DNA of 64,000 nt, taken from NCBI GenBank assembly GCA_024234055.1, contig JACKOW010000003.1, forward strand, positions 62,001 to 126,000. Reading direction: 5' to 3'. The stretch is from Rhodanobacteraceae bacterium. GTDB taxonomy: Bacteria; Pseudomonadota; Gammaproteobacteria; Xanthomonadales; SZUA-5. Both the position numbers and the translations under genes were made by a program. The notes beneath the pieces are model-generated. The model ran no database searches and was not told the origin of the DNA. It saw nothing but the letters and a program-made list of their open reading frames with translations. Position 1 is the stretch's first letter. Every line of letters begins with the position of its first letter. Positions 56,375 to 64,000 of this stretch are shown piece by piece.

Positions 56375-56839
56375 TCAGTTCAGCACCACCGGGCCGGCGG
56401 TGGGTGGGTTCTGGTTGAGCTGCTGCGGCAGGTCCATCGGCAGGCGGATATTGTGCAGCCCCAGATCCTGCAGCAGGGTCTGGGCGCGAATGGAGAGTAC
56501 CGGGAACAACTGTCGCGCCAGCACTGTGTGATGAGTTGCGAAGTCGGTGGCGTTCAAGCCTTCTCCGCCGATCTGCCGGTACAGGGCGACGGCGCGTATC
56601 TCCAGATCGAAGAGCTTGGTGCCGGGCACGCCTCTCACCGGCGTACCGACGCAGGTCAGGCGGGTTTGCAGGGCAAACTGGGGTGGTACCGTGCCTTCAA
56701 CCGCAGAAGGTGTGAGCTGAAACTCCACGTGGGCATTGCACTCGGTGGTGCGGGCTTCGTTGCCGTGCAATGCGGCCTGCATGCCCGTCAGGCTGAGATT
56801 TTCCAGCGTCAACCAGCGAAACAATTCGTCTGCAGTCAT
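56375..56839 (-). CDS. Possible SecB-like chaperone-fold protein
   Basis: 154 residues, ATG 56839, overlapping the alkA stop (ATGA). Alternating beta strands in the first 110 residues (ECNAHVEFQLTPSAV, LFDLEIRAVALYRQI) are followed by a conserved-looking stretch LFPVLSIRAQTLLQDLGLHN and IRLPMDLPQQLNQNPP. That order, and the proline-rich end, resemble SecB-type proteins, but the match is weak and the name is tentative. It is expressed with alkA. Confidence 0.5.
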   Translation of the reverse strand: MTADELFRWLTLENLSLTGMQAALHGNEARTTECNAHVEFQLTPSAVEGTVPPQFALQTRLTCVGTPVRGVPGTKLFDLEIRAVALYRQIGGEGLNATDFATHHTVLARQLFPVLSIRAQTLLQDLGLHNIRLPMDLPQQLNQNPPTAGPVVLN

Positions 56840-57465
56840 GATGTGCCGTCCCTGGCGCTATCCAAAGCCCGCCAAAGATACAGGCTTGCGAGGCTGCGGT
56901 ACGGACTCCAGGCAGCACCGAGCTGCGATAGCTCAGCTGTCGAGGGCAAGGCTGGCAGTTCATGCACCAGTTGGGCCCCGGCACGCACGCCATAGTCGCT
57001 CAATGGCAGGATGTCGCAGCGACCCAGCCTGAACATCAACAGCATCTGCACCGTCCACGGTCCCACGCCGCGAACCACCGTCAGGCGCGCAACCGCATCC
57101 TCATCGCTCATCTCATGCAAGGCGTCCGGTGATGGCAATCGGCGCGCCCTGGCGTGCTCGGCCAGATCCTTCAGCGCCCGAGCCTTGGCATTCGAAACGC
57201 CAGCAGTGCGCAGTTCCTCCACCGACACGGCTGACAACGCTCGTGCCGTGACCTGGCGTACGCCCAGCAATTGCTGCATGCGGCCGAAGATGGTTTCCGC
57301 GGCCTTGCCATTCAGTTGCTGAAAGATGATCGAGCGCGCCAGCGCATCGACCACCGTGAAGCGCGTGCGGCAAGGCAAGCCAAGGTCGCCAATGCGTTCC
57401 ATCCACACGGCCAGTCGCGGATCAGCCCGCCGCAGATGGTCTCGAGCTTGGGCGTCAGTGGTCAA
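56836..57465 (-). CDS. alkA: DNA-3-methyladenine glycosylase II-type repair enzyme (HhH-GPD)
   Basis: 209 residues with a TTG start at 57465; Met at 57402 is too far inside the fold. The helix-hairpin-helix and Gly/Pro-Asp motif are clear: FQQLNGKAAETIFGRMQ, VARLTVVRGVGPWTVQMLLM, then GRCDILPLSDYGVRAGAQLV with the catalytic Asp, and WSPYRSLASLYLWRALD. It removes alkylated purines in base-excision repair. Its size (short, no N-terminal AlkA domain) fits the yeast Mag/AlkA2-like subgroup. It is coupled to the downstream SecB-like gene. Confidence 0.88.
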   Translation of the reverse strand: MTTDAQARDHLRRADPRLAVWMERIGDLGLPCRTRFTVVDALARSIIFQQLNGKAAETIFGRMQQLLGVRQVTARALSAVSVEELRTAGVSNAKARALKDLAEHARARRLPSPDALHEMSDEDAVARLTVVRGVGPWTVQMLLMFRLGRCDILPLSDYGVRAGAQLVHELPALPSTAELSQLGAAWSPYRSLASLYLWRALDSARDGTS

Positions 57466-57503
57466 GGGCGTGCGTCTTCAGACATGCGATAAGCCACTGA
57501 ATT

Positions 57504-57594
57504 GAGGGCACGAGGGCAAGAGGGCGCGAGGGCACGAAAATCAGGAGCTCGCGTCGAACCTGCCTTTGCGTGCCCTCTTGCCCTCGTGCCCTCG
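57504..57594. repeat. Empty inverted array of 8-bp units (GGGCACGA)
   Basis: Left arm: four GGGCACGA-type units (57504-57537). Right arm: the inverse (CGTGCCCT / CTTGCCCT type, 57569-57594). About 31 bp separate them. There is no gene inside. Same architecture as the heptamer arrays but with a period of 8. It lies just 3' of the acylase gene and 5' of alkA. Confidence 0.78.
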
Positions 57595-57602
57595 CCTTGC
57601 GA

Positions 57603-60452
57603 CTACGGACGGAAGTCCAGGCGCTCGCGTTCGGCGGCCAGTGCCTGATCGCGGTTGATGATGAGGGTCTTGTAGCGATTGGTCAGCCAGCGGCCAAGCT
57701 GACTGGCATAGGTCGGCGAGCCGAGTACGCCGGACTGACCGCCGGGGTGAATGTTCTCGGCGCTGATCGGTGTGTTCAGGTCGCCGACAAAACGTCGCGC
57801 CGGTCCTGATCCGAACATGAAGCCGTTGACCGTATTGGCCCGGACCGAGTGACCACCCACATCGAGCGTGTCATAGCCACCCGGACGGGCAACACCGGGC
57901 AATTGCGGCGACAGATTCGCGAAACCGTAGGGATTGGCGCCCGGCAGATTGAAGGGCCCGCCCAGCGGATGATCGAAGACGATGCGATGCAAGCGGCCCC
58001 AGCGGTAGTCGTCGAGATTGGTGGAGTTGCCGAAGGCCGCTGCGAAGCTGTCCCCGGAGAGCGCGTTCAGGCTGTCACGCAGTGCCCGCAGCAACACTAC
58101 ATCCCGAGCGGCCTCTGGACTTGGCGCACCCGCCACCTGGAAGAAGTTGACGCCACTGGCGCCCACGCCATGTGCCGTCGGATAGTTCTTGAGCAGATTG
58201 AGCAAGGCACGGATCGATTCCTCCGATCCGGGCGTCTGGCTGCCCAGGCCGATACGCGTCAATGTGCTGTCGACGACGCCACGAATCGCGAAGGAGCGCC
58301 ACACTGCAAACAAGGTCGCCGCCGTGGAATTGCGGATCTCGGTGGCACTCGGCTGCGGCAGATTGCCCGGATCATCGCCCGGATCGAAGCCCTCGGCGAT
58401 GCCGGTGGGGGTTGAATAATCCCAACTCGCCAGGCGATCGATCGCAGCCGCCACCCTGGCGTCGTTGATCAGTGTCCGCAACTCTGACCAGGCATTCGGC
58501 GCGCTGGCATTGGCGGCGGCCGTCAGCAGATACGGCGTCAGCTTCTCGGCATCCAGCGGCTGGTTGTTGGCCTGCGTCTGCTTGATGAAATCGACTGTCA
58601 CGGGCTGCCCGGATTCAAGTCGCTCACTCAGCAGTCTGTCGATACGCCCCTGGCGGAAGCCGGAATAGGCGATGTCGAGGTAGTAGAGACCACCGCCCGG
58701 CCGCAACTGGTTCAAGCCGTTGTTGTCCAGCGTGTTTCCGACCGGATCATTGTTGCAGTTGGCGATGTAGCCCGACTGCGGATTGATCACGAAGGGCATT
58801 TCGCCCGGCGGCAGGATCTCGTAGGGCAGCGACTGATTCGGGTAGTTGCTGGTACGCGGCAACCAGTCGTGCTTGCGCGCCCCTGAACCGTCGCGAATCA
58901 GGAAGGGCGGAATGCCACCATCGGGCGCGCCCAACGTCTGCAGATCGGTGCGCAGTGGCGATTCGGCTGTCGTGAAATAGGCGATGTTCCCTTCGACGTC
59001 AGCATAGGAAAAGTTCTGCGAACCCACGTCGAAATAGGACAGGTTGTCGCGGAATTCCTGCACGTTGCGCGACCGCGGCAAACGCCGGAAGGTCTCCAGT
59101 TCGTTGGTCGCACCCCAGCCGGTATACGCTGCCGACAAGCCGGAGCTGCCGCTGATCTGCAGCACCGGGCCGTTGTTGCGCCGCGGCACGATGATGGTCA
59201 CTCCGCCATTGGTGTAGCCGATGGCATTGCTGCGGGTGATGTTGTTGGCGATGCCGTCACCAAGATTGTTGACGAAATAGCTCTGGAAGATCCAGACCAC
59301 CGGCTCGGCCACGCCATTGTGGATGGTATGGGTGGGCAAGCCGTAGGTGTTGAGGCGGAAGGTTTCCTGGAAGACGTCGGTGACGTCCATGGGGTTGGTG
59401 GTCAGACCCCAGCAGAAGCTGTCGGTACAGCCGAGCAGCGGTCCTGGCGCGCCGGCGACCGAGGAGCCGCTGAAGTTGTAGGGCACCGGAAAGCGGCCGT
59501 CGGTGGAATACAGACGATTTTCGTAAAAGGTGGACGGGGTATCCAGGCCCAGATGGGGATCATTGGCCAGAATCGGCTTGCCGTCGGCGGTCTTGGACCC
59601 GGACACCACCCACCAGTTGCTGGCGCCACGGTCCTCGCGGAACTTCAAGGCCGGACCGATCAGGGGATGATCAGCAATCTTGTCACGATAGGACTGGGCC
59701 AGCGCCACGGTCTGTTGCGACACCTGAGGCACTTCATCGGCGAGGCGCTTGTCGGCTTCGCCCTGTCCACCGATGGAGGCCAGGAAGCCCGGAATCGAAA
59801 CTCGATCATCACCCGGCTGGGTGCGGTGGGTATCTTCGAAGAACAGCGCCGTGCCGTTGAAGTTGCCGGCGGCACCGGCGGCCTGGTAAGCAGCGAGGCG
59901 CAGGGTGAAATCGATATCCAGATCGAAGGAGAGCTGGAAGGCCAGTGCCTTGCCGATCACCAGCGAATCCACCGGCGACCACGGTTCGGCCTGGGTCAAC
60001 TCCAGCGCACCGTACTCAGGCGGCAGCGCCGGCGTGGTACGCAACCAGTAGTTCACGCCGTTGGCGTAGGCCTGAAGAAACTCGCGCATGTCCGGCGACA
60101 GCTTGACGTAGGTTTCCCAGGCTGCCCGCCGCAGTCCCAACGTGCGGATCTGTACATCGTTGGCCAGCGCCGCCGCGCCCACGAGTTCGGAAACAGTCCC
60201 GCTGGCACCGCGGCGGGTGAAGTCCATCTGCCAGAATCGGTCCCGAGCATGGGCATAGCCCTGCAGATAGGCCATGTCCAGGTCGTTGCTGGCAACGATG
60301 CTGGGCACGCCCTCGGCATCGTAAGAGATTGATCCGTTGGCAATCAGGCCCGGAGCAACGGTAGGCGTCGATTGCGCCAGTGATGCGCCAGTCCAAAGTA
60401 GAAATGCGGTGGCAACCGCCAAAGGTCGCCGCGCCAGTTTGGCAATGCTCAT
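57603..60452 (-). CDS. Penicillin acylase-family amidase (Ntn hydrolase; possible acyl-homoserine-lactone acylase)
   Basis: 949 residues, ATG 60452, signal peptide SLAQ-type (AVATAFLLWTGASLA). The alpha-chain signature GVPSIVASNDLDMAYLQGYA, HARDRFWQMDFTRRGASG is near residue 45-85. The nucleophile Ser is at the autocleavage point in REDRGASNWWVVSGSKTADG near residue 276, and HLGLDTPSTFYENRL follows. The beta chain continues to the end (RWGRLHRIVFDHPLGGPFNL). It is a periplasmic hydrolase of amide bonds. Members range from penicillin G acylase to quorum-signal (AHL) acylases and aculeacin acylases; the substrate cannot be told here. It is monocistronic, with an inverted 8-bp array directly behind the stop. 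Confidence 0.92.
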   Translation of the reverse strand: MSIAKLARRPLAVATAFLLWTGASLAQSTPTVAPGLIANGSISYDAEGVPSIVASNDLDMAYLQGYAHARDRFWQMDFTRRGASGTVSELVGAAALANDVQIRTLGLRRAAWETYVKLSPDMREFLQAYANGVNYWLRTTPALPPEYGALELTQAEPWSPVDSLVIGKALAFQLSFDLDIDFTLRLAAYQAAGAAGNFNGTALFFEDTHRTQPGDDRVSIPGFLASIGGQGEADKRLADEVPQVSQQTVALAQSYRDKIADHPLIGPALKFREDRGASNWWVVSGSKTADGKPILANDPHLGLDTPSTFYENRLYSTDGRFPVPYNFSGSSVAGAPGPLLGCTDSFCWGLTTNPMDVTDVFQETFRLNTYGLPTHTIHNGVAEPVVWIFQSYFVNNLGDGIANNITRSNAIGYTNGGVTIIVPRRNNGPVLQISGSSGLSAAYTGWGATNELETFRRLPRSRNVQEFRDNLSYFDVGSQNFSYADVEGNIAYFTTAESPLRTDLQTLGAPDGGIPPFLIRDGSGARKHDWLPRTSNYPNQSLPYEILPPGEMPFVINPQSGYIANCNNDPVGNTLDNNGLNQLRPGGGLYYLDIAYSGFRQGRIDRLLSERLESGQPVTVDFIKQTQANNQPLDAEKLTPYLLTAAANASAPNAWSELRTLINDARVAAAIDRLASWDYSTPTGIAEGFDPGDDPGNLPQPSATEIRNSTAATLFAVWRSFAIRGVVDSTLTRIGLGSQTPGSEESIRALLNLLKNYPTAHGVGASGVNFFQVAGAPSPEAARDVVLLRALRDSLNALSGDSFAAAFGNSTNLDDYRWGRLHRIVFDHPLGGPFNLPGANPYGFANLSPQLPGVARPGGYDTLDVGGHSVRANTVNGFMFGSGPARRFVGDLNTPISAENIHPGGQSGVLGSPTYASQLGRWLTNRYKTLIINRDQALAAERERLDFRP

Positions 60453-60630
60453 GATTCACCCTCCCAGGCAGAACGCCACCGAGAGGCGGCGAGTCGCTCG
60501 ATTATGCTCCTACGAAGGCGCAGGCGAGCAAGCGTCTCGGAGCCGGGTTGCATGGGAATGGGGAATGAATCTGCCGTGCTTTTGAGAGGCACGGGGCACG
60601 GGAAAAGCTACGGGTTTCGGGCTCTGGTAG

Positions 60631-60691
60631 GTCCAGACTTGTCTGGACGCTTCTCCAGCCATGTACCGAAAGCGTCCAGACAAGTCTGGAC
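60631..60691. repeat. Inverted pair of the GTCCAGACAAGTCTGGAC palindrome
   Basis: Two perfect palindromes (60631-60648 and 60674-60691), each with matching flanks CTGGTAGGTCC / GGACCCACCAG, in opposite orientation. A nearby GTCATTGCGGGCCACCTGTT / AACAGGTGGCTCGCAATGAC inverted pair (60707-60754) is a second repeat type. No gene is present. Confidence 0.8.
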
Positions 60692-60818
60692 CCACCAGAG
60701 CACGCGTCATTGCGGGCCACCTGTTTCAGGCCGAAACAGGTGGCTCGCAATGACGCCGCGAGGCGGTATGGGGGCCGGGGCACCAGGCAGGATTATCGAG
60801 CCTGGGCTGCATGCAGAA

Positions 60819-60850
60819 ACAACAAGGGCGCCCTGAGGCGCCCTTGTTGT
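60819..60850 (-). terminator. Terminator hairpin behind rplS
   Basis: A perfect 14-bp stem (60819-60832 with 60837-60850) and loop CTGA, 16 bp beyond the rplS stop. On the minus strand it is followed by TTCTG rather than a clean T-run, so efficiency is uncertain. It closes the rpsP-rimM-trmD-rplS unit. Confidence 0.75.
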
Positions 60851-60866
60851 GGAAAGTATCCGGCGC

Positions 60867-61229
60867 TCAGCGCTTGGCGTAGGCCGCCAGATCTTCCTTG
60901 ATGCGCGCTGCCTTGCCTTCCAGCTCGCGCAGGTAGTACAGCTTGGCCGCGCGGACCTTGCCGCGACGCTTGACCTGCACCGAATCGATCGCCGGGCTGT
61001 AGGTCTGGAACACACGCTCCACACCCTCGCCGTGCGAGATCTTGCGCACCGTGAACGAAGAGTTCAGGCCGCGGCTCTTGATCGCAATGACCACGCCTTC
61101 ATAGGCCTGGATGCGCTCACGAGCACCTTCCTTGACTTTCACATTGACCACGACGGTATCACCGGGGGTGAACACCGGCAGTTCGCGGTTCATCTGCTCA
61201 GCTTCCAGCTGTTGAATGATTTTGCTCAT
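60867..61229 (-). CDS. rplS: 50S ribosomal protein L19
   Basis: 120 residues from ATG 61229 (MSKIIQQLEAEQMNRELPVF). Typical L19 features are FTPGDTVVVNVKVKEGARER, QAYEGVVIAIKSRGLNSSFT, VRKISHGEGVERVFQTYSPA and the basic RRGKVRAAKLYYLREL. The last gene of the conserved rpsP-rimM-trmD-rplS operon, 35 bp after trmD. Confidence 0.98.
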   Translation of the reverse strand: MSKIIQQLEAEQMNRELPVFTPGDTVVVNVKVKEGARERIQAYEGVVIAIKSRGLNSSFTVRKISHGEGVERVFQTYSPAIDSVQVKRRGKVRAAKLYYLRELEGKAARIKEDLAAYAKR

Positions 61230-61264
61230 GGCACGTCCCTCGCAGTACACACAGACTTAGCCCG

Positions 61265-62017
61265 TCATTGTACACCGATTTTTGCTTTATGTTCATCCAT
61301 GAATTCAAGCAAGAGCGCTTGATCCACTTTGTTCAGATTCAGCTGGGCCAGCAGGTCCGGGCGCCGCAGCCAGGTCGCTCCAAGCGACTGCTTTCGGCGC
61401 CAGCGCGCGATCAGCGCATGGTTGCCTGAAAGCAGCACCGCCGGCACCTCGCCCTCCTCCGACTTTTCCGGGCGCGTGTAGTGCGGGCAATCCAGCGTGC
61501 CGTCCATGAAGCTGTCTTCAATGGCTGAAGCATCAGTGTGCAGCACGCCCGGAAGCAACCGGGTCACGGCATCGATCACCGCCAGCGCCGGCAACTCACC
61601 GCCTGAGAGGACGAAATCACCAATGGACAGTTCCTCATCGACGTAGTGGTCGACGAAACGCTGATCCAGACCTTCATAACGCCCACAAACGAAGATCGCA
61701 CCGCATCCGGCCGCCATGGATCTCGCCCGCGACTGATCAAAGCGCGCCCCCTGCGGGCTCAGCAGGATCACGGGATTGCCGGGAGCGACTGCTCGGGCAG
61801 CCTGCACCGCGCGGCGCAACGGCTCGATCATGAAGACCATACCCGGTCCGCCGCCATAAGGCCGGTCGTCCACGGTGCGGTAGTTGTCCTCGGTGTAGTC
61901 GCGCGGATTCCAGCAATCGAGCGCGATGATCTTGCGATCGAGCGCGCGGCCGACCACGCCGATGGCCATCGCCTGACGAATGAACTCAGGAAACAGGGTG
62001 ATGACGTCAAAGCGCAT
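61265..62017 (-). CDS. trmD: tRNA (guanine-37-N1)-methyltransferase
   Basis: 250 residues from ATG 62017 (MRFDVITLFPEFIRQAMAIG); a TTG two codons upstream is possible. SPOUT-class enzyme using S-adenosylmethionine to methylate G37 next to the anticodon. Key segments are DDRPYGGGPGMVFMIEPL, LLSPQGARFDQSRA, FVCGRYEGLDQRFVDHYVDE with the trefoil-knot SAM site, IGDFVLSGGELPALAVIDAV and LLSGNHALIARWRRKQSLG. It sits between rimM and rplS as usual. Confidence 0.98.
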   Translation of the reverse strand: MRFDVITLFPEFIRQAMAIGVVGRALDRKIIALDCWNPRDYTEDNYRTVDDRPYGGGPGMVFMIEPLRRAVQAARAVAPGNPVILLSPQGARFDQSRARSMAAGCGAIFVCGRYEGLDQRFVDHYVDEELSIGDFVLSGGELPALAVIDAVTRLLPGVLHTDASAIEDSFMDGTLDCPHYTRPEKSEEGEVPAVLLSGNHALIARWRRKQSLGATWLRRPDLLAQLNLNKVDQALLLEFMDEHKAKIGVQ

Positions 62018-62358
62018 GATCAAGTCCGGCGATTGCTGGGAAAGGGCAGCATCAATCCACGCTCAGCATACTGCCAGGCACCTGATTCGGCCCGACATGG
62101 CAAGGAGCAATGAACGGCGACAGGGCTGGAGCGGCCTTGAGGAGGGCCGCGCGCCTGCGCGGCCGCTCTTGAACTTCCGGTAAAGCAAAGCAGCGCCGCA
62201 GCGCGGCGCCCTCCACCGTGGCACCCTGCACTCTAGTGAGGGCATCTCTCGCACGTGGCTCATGGAGGACCACGCCTTTCGACCTGACAGGGCACCATCG
62301 ACAGCCTGGGCTATCCGCAGCATGCCCTGCATCTGGCCCAAGCCTTCCCGCAACGATT
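62018..62358. repeat. 340-bp repeat-bearing gap inside the rimM-trmD junction
   Basis: In this operon rimM and trmD are normally close. Here the gap contains palindromes GAGGGCCGCGCGCCTGCGCG (about 62139-62158) and GCGCCGCAGCGCGGCGCCCTC (about 62191-62211) of families also seen near 49074 and 51398. No gene is present. The hairpins could lower read-through from rpsP-rimM to trmD-rplS. Confidence 0.7.
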
Positions 62359-62895
62359 CTAGAAATCGGCATCCCAGTCGACCCGAATCTGACCTGCGAC
62401 CAGATCGACAGACACGACATGGTGATCCATCACAAAAGGGATCAGACGCTCACGCTCGCCATCGCGGACCACCAGGATCGGGTGCGCACCATTGCTGAAC
62501 AAATGATCGACCCGACCGAAGTCGACCCCGTCCTGATTGAGCACTTGCAGGCCTTCGAGATCAGCCCAGTAGTATTGCTGCTTGCGCAGCGCAGGCAGCA
62601 GCTGGCGGTCGACGGCAATTTCCAAACCCTTCAAGGCGGCGGCAGCATCGCGATCGCTGATCCCTTCAAGGTCGGCGATCAGACCCTTGGTCGACACGCT
62701 GCCGCGCAGCAGCTTGACAGCCTGCACGCCGTCATCGCGGCGTAGCCACCAGGTCTTGAAATCGAGCAATCGACCTGGCGGCTCGCAGAAAGAGGCCACC
62801 ATCAGCGAGCCTCGCACCCCGTGGGCGCCATGGATGCGCCCCATCGTGATCAGCCGCTCGGGAACCGAAGCGGCGCGATCCGACGCCGGTAACAC
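62359..62895 (-). CDS. rimM: Ribosome maturation factor RimM
   Basis: About 178 residues. The start is uncertain: a GTG at 62895, 4 bp past the rpsP stop, is preferred; a TTG at 62940 would overlap rpsP. The conserved N-terminal barrel reads PERLITMGRIHGAHGVRGSL, the PRC-barrel part YYWADLEGLQVLNQDGVDFG, and the end LIPFVMDHHVVSVDLVAGQI. It helps assemble the 30S head with S19. It lies in the rpsP-rimM-trmD-rplS operon. Confidence 0.92.
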   Translation of the reverse strand: MLPASDRAASVPERLITMGRIHGAHGVRGSLMVASFCEPPGRLLDFKTWWLRRDDGVQAVKLLRGSVSTKGLIADLEGISDRDAAAALKGLEIAVDRQLLPALRKQQYYWADLEGLQVLNQDGVDFGRVDHLFSNGAHPILVVRDGERERLIPFVMDHHVVSVDLVAGQIRVDWDADF

Positions 62896-62899
62896 TGCC

Positions 62900-63169
62900 T
62901 CAGGCAGCTGCGGCGGCGGGCTGCTGAGCCTTCTGCGCAATCTTGATCAGCTGGCGGACTTTCTCGGTCGGCTGCGCGCCAACACCCACCCAGTGCTTCA
63001 CGCGCTCCAGATCAACCGTCAGCGGCACTTCCTTGCCCTGGGCGATCGGGTTGTAGAAGCCCAGACGTTCGATGCTGCGGCCGTCACGCGCATGGCGCTC
63101 ATCAGCGACGACGATGTAGTAGAAGGGCCGCTTCTTGGCACCACCACGGGCAAGGCGAATCTTGACCAT
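62900..63169 (-). CDS. rpsP: 30S ribosomal protein S16
   Basis: 89 residues, ATG 63169 (MVKIRLARGGAKKRPFYYIV). Typical S16: VADERHARDGRSIERLGFYN, the DLERVKHWVGVGAQPTEKVR segment and a short Ala-rich tail. First gene of the operon; its promoter should be in the 63170-63585 spacer. Confidence 0.98.
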   Translation of the reverse strand: MVKIRLARGGAKKRPFYYIVVADERHARDGRSIERLGFYNPIAQGKEVPLTVDLERVKHWVGVGAQPTEKVRQLIKIAQKAQQPAAAAA

Positions 63170-63585
63170 CTTTGATTCCTTTCAAAACTTCTATGGAACG
63201 AGCTAAGCCCGCAAGTTTAAATGATTCGGCGGGCTACGCCAAGAAAGAATCTGAACAATTGCCCTTGATCGCGAGCCATCCACGAATTCCCACTCCCACT
63301 GCCGCTCTCCCCGACGTCATTGCGACTCCGGACCTGATCCGGGGGAAACAATCCAGTCCTTTGATTTACATAGCCTTTCTGGATTTCTTCGTCGCTACGC
63401 TCCTGGCAATGACGCCAAGTGAGGGCCTACCCTACAAGCTGGAACAACGACTGCTCAAGCGCTCTGACCCGCAAGATCCAGTGCTCTTGGACCACCCAAG
63501 ATCCAACTGCCAGCGCCCTGCCCGTGCCCGCGATCGCGCTTCGATGTAGAGTCCGCGACCTTCCGAACTGTCATTCGATCCCGCG
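63170..63585. repeat. Divergent spacer between rpsP and parC with dispersed repeat
   Basis: About 415 bp. A GTCATTGCGACTCCGGACCT ... CTGGCAATGACGCCAAGT unit (about 63317-63417) has inverted CGTCATTGC / GGCAATGACG ends and is of the same type as repeats near 51491 and 60707. Promoters for rpsP (left) and parC (right) must lie here, but no convincing boxes were found. No gene. Confidence 0.6.
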
Positions 63586-64000
63586 ATGAGCACTGGCGAA
63601 TTGTTGCCCTTCGAGCAGATTCCGCTGAAGGAATATGCCGAGAAGGCCTACCTCGATTACTCCATGTACGTGGTGCTGGACCGCGCCCTGCCCTTCATCG
63701 GCGATGGTCTGAAGCCGGTGCAGCGACGCATCGTCTATGCGATGAGCGAGCTGGGCCTCAATGCGGCGGCCAAGCACAAGAAGTCGGCGCGCACCGTGGG
63801 TGATGTCATCGGCAAGTACCATCCGCACGGTGACTCGGCCTGTTACGAGGCGCTGGTGTTGATGGCGCAGTCCTTCAGCTTCCGCTATCCGCTGATCGAC
63901 GGCCAGGGCAATTTCGGTTCGCCGGACGACCCCAAGAGCTTCGCGGCGATGCGCTACACCGAATCCAAGCTCACGCCCTTTGCGCGTTTGCTGCTGGAAG
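63586..64000 (+). CDS. parC: DNA topoisomerase IV subunit A, N-terminal part (cut by window edge)
   Basis: ATG 63586 opens a frame to the window end (138 residues seen). The start ELLPFEQIPLKEYAEKAYLD followed by YSMYVVLDRALPFIGDGLKP and VQRRIVYAMSELGL is typical of ParC rather than GyrA. The quinolone-resistance region reads KYHPHGDSACYEALVLMAQS, with the usual Ser and Glu positions present, so no classic resistance change is seen. The catalytic Tyr should be just ahead, as the sequence has reached MRYTESKLTPFARLLLE. Topoisomerase IV unlinks daughter chromosomes. Confidence 0.95.
   Translation, partial: MSTGELLPFEQIPLKEYAEKAYLDYSMYVVLDRALPFIGDGLKPVQRRIVYAMSELGLNAAAKHKKSARTVGDVIGKYHPHGDSACYEALVLMAQSFSFRYPLIDGQGNFGSPDDPKSFAAMRYTESKLTPFARLLLE

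Overview
The window looks like a high-GC gammaproteobacterial chromosome of the Xanthomonadales (Lysobacterales) type. The evidence is the carA-carB, rpsP-rimM-trmD-rplS, htpG, purT and parC gene set, the many palindromic REP-like repeats, and secreted proteins ending in a short L-F-x-x-G-F-E tail. This placement rests on gene content and protein flavour only.

Layout. 0-3.3 kb: carB (cut by the window edge) and carA on the minus strand, separated by an S23-type four-helix-bundle gene inside a perfect 28-bp inverted repeat made of four 7-bp units. Two small membrane proteins follow. 3.4-6.7 kb: two insertion sequences (IS1182-like, then a decayed IS1380-like) abutting at a shared CTAG. 6.7-18.7 kb: an integrative element (tyrosine recombinase, primase/ATPase, XRE regulator, nuclease-like protein, toxin-antitoxin pair next to it) with a second, decayed 3-kb copy. 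The intact copy lies just downstream of the main Rhs toxin-immunity pair. The decayed copy lies just downstream of an orphan Rhs tip-immunity pair. The primase/ATPase gene is split by another S23 cassette with 7-bp repeat arms, and further 28-bp arrays of the same units sit inside coding sequence. 18.9-45.3 kb: one minus-strand transcription unit of giant exported proteins. It holds an Ig-like repeat protein (~1470 aa), a cadherin-like repeat protein (2093 aa), a multidomain CARDB/FG-GAP/Calx-beta-like protein (2690 aa) and an Rhs protein with an N-terminal transglutaminase-like fold and a nuclease-like tip (2348 aa), then the presumed immunity gene. Each of the first three junctions is a 4-bp ATGA stop/start overlap. 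45.4-64 kb: housekeeping genes mixed with repeats: a secreted two-repeat protein, DUF6164, hslR, htpG, purT, a transglutaminase/propeller pair, a VanY-like peptidase, alkA, a penicillin-acylase-family enzyme, rplS-trmD-rimM-rpsP and the start of parC.

How it may work together (inference): the 26-kb operon looks like a surface or contact-dependent toxin apparatus in which three giant adhesive proteins are co-produced with an Rhs toxin and its immunity protein. The island downstream stores a spare Rhs tip-immunity module and carries a primase-bearing mobile element. Running through core and accessory DNA is a second layer of small mobile units: S23 genes framed by inverted arrays of 7-bp repeats, and empty inverted arrays of similar design. 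These two layers, the coupled giant-protein/Rhs operon and the S23 heptamer cassettes, are the best candidates for undescribed systems.
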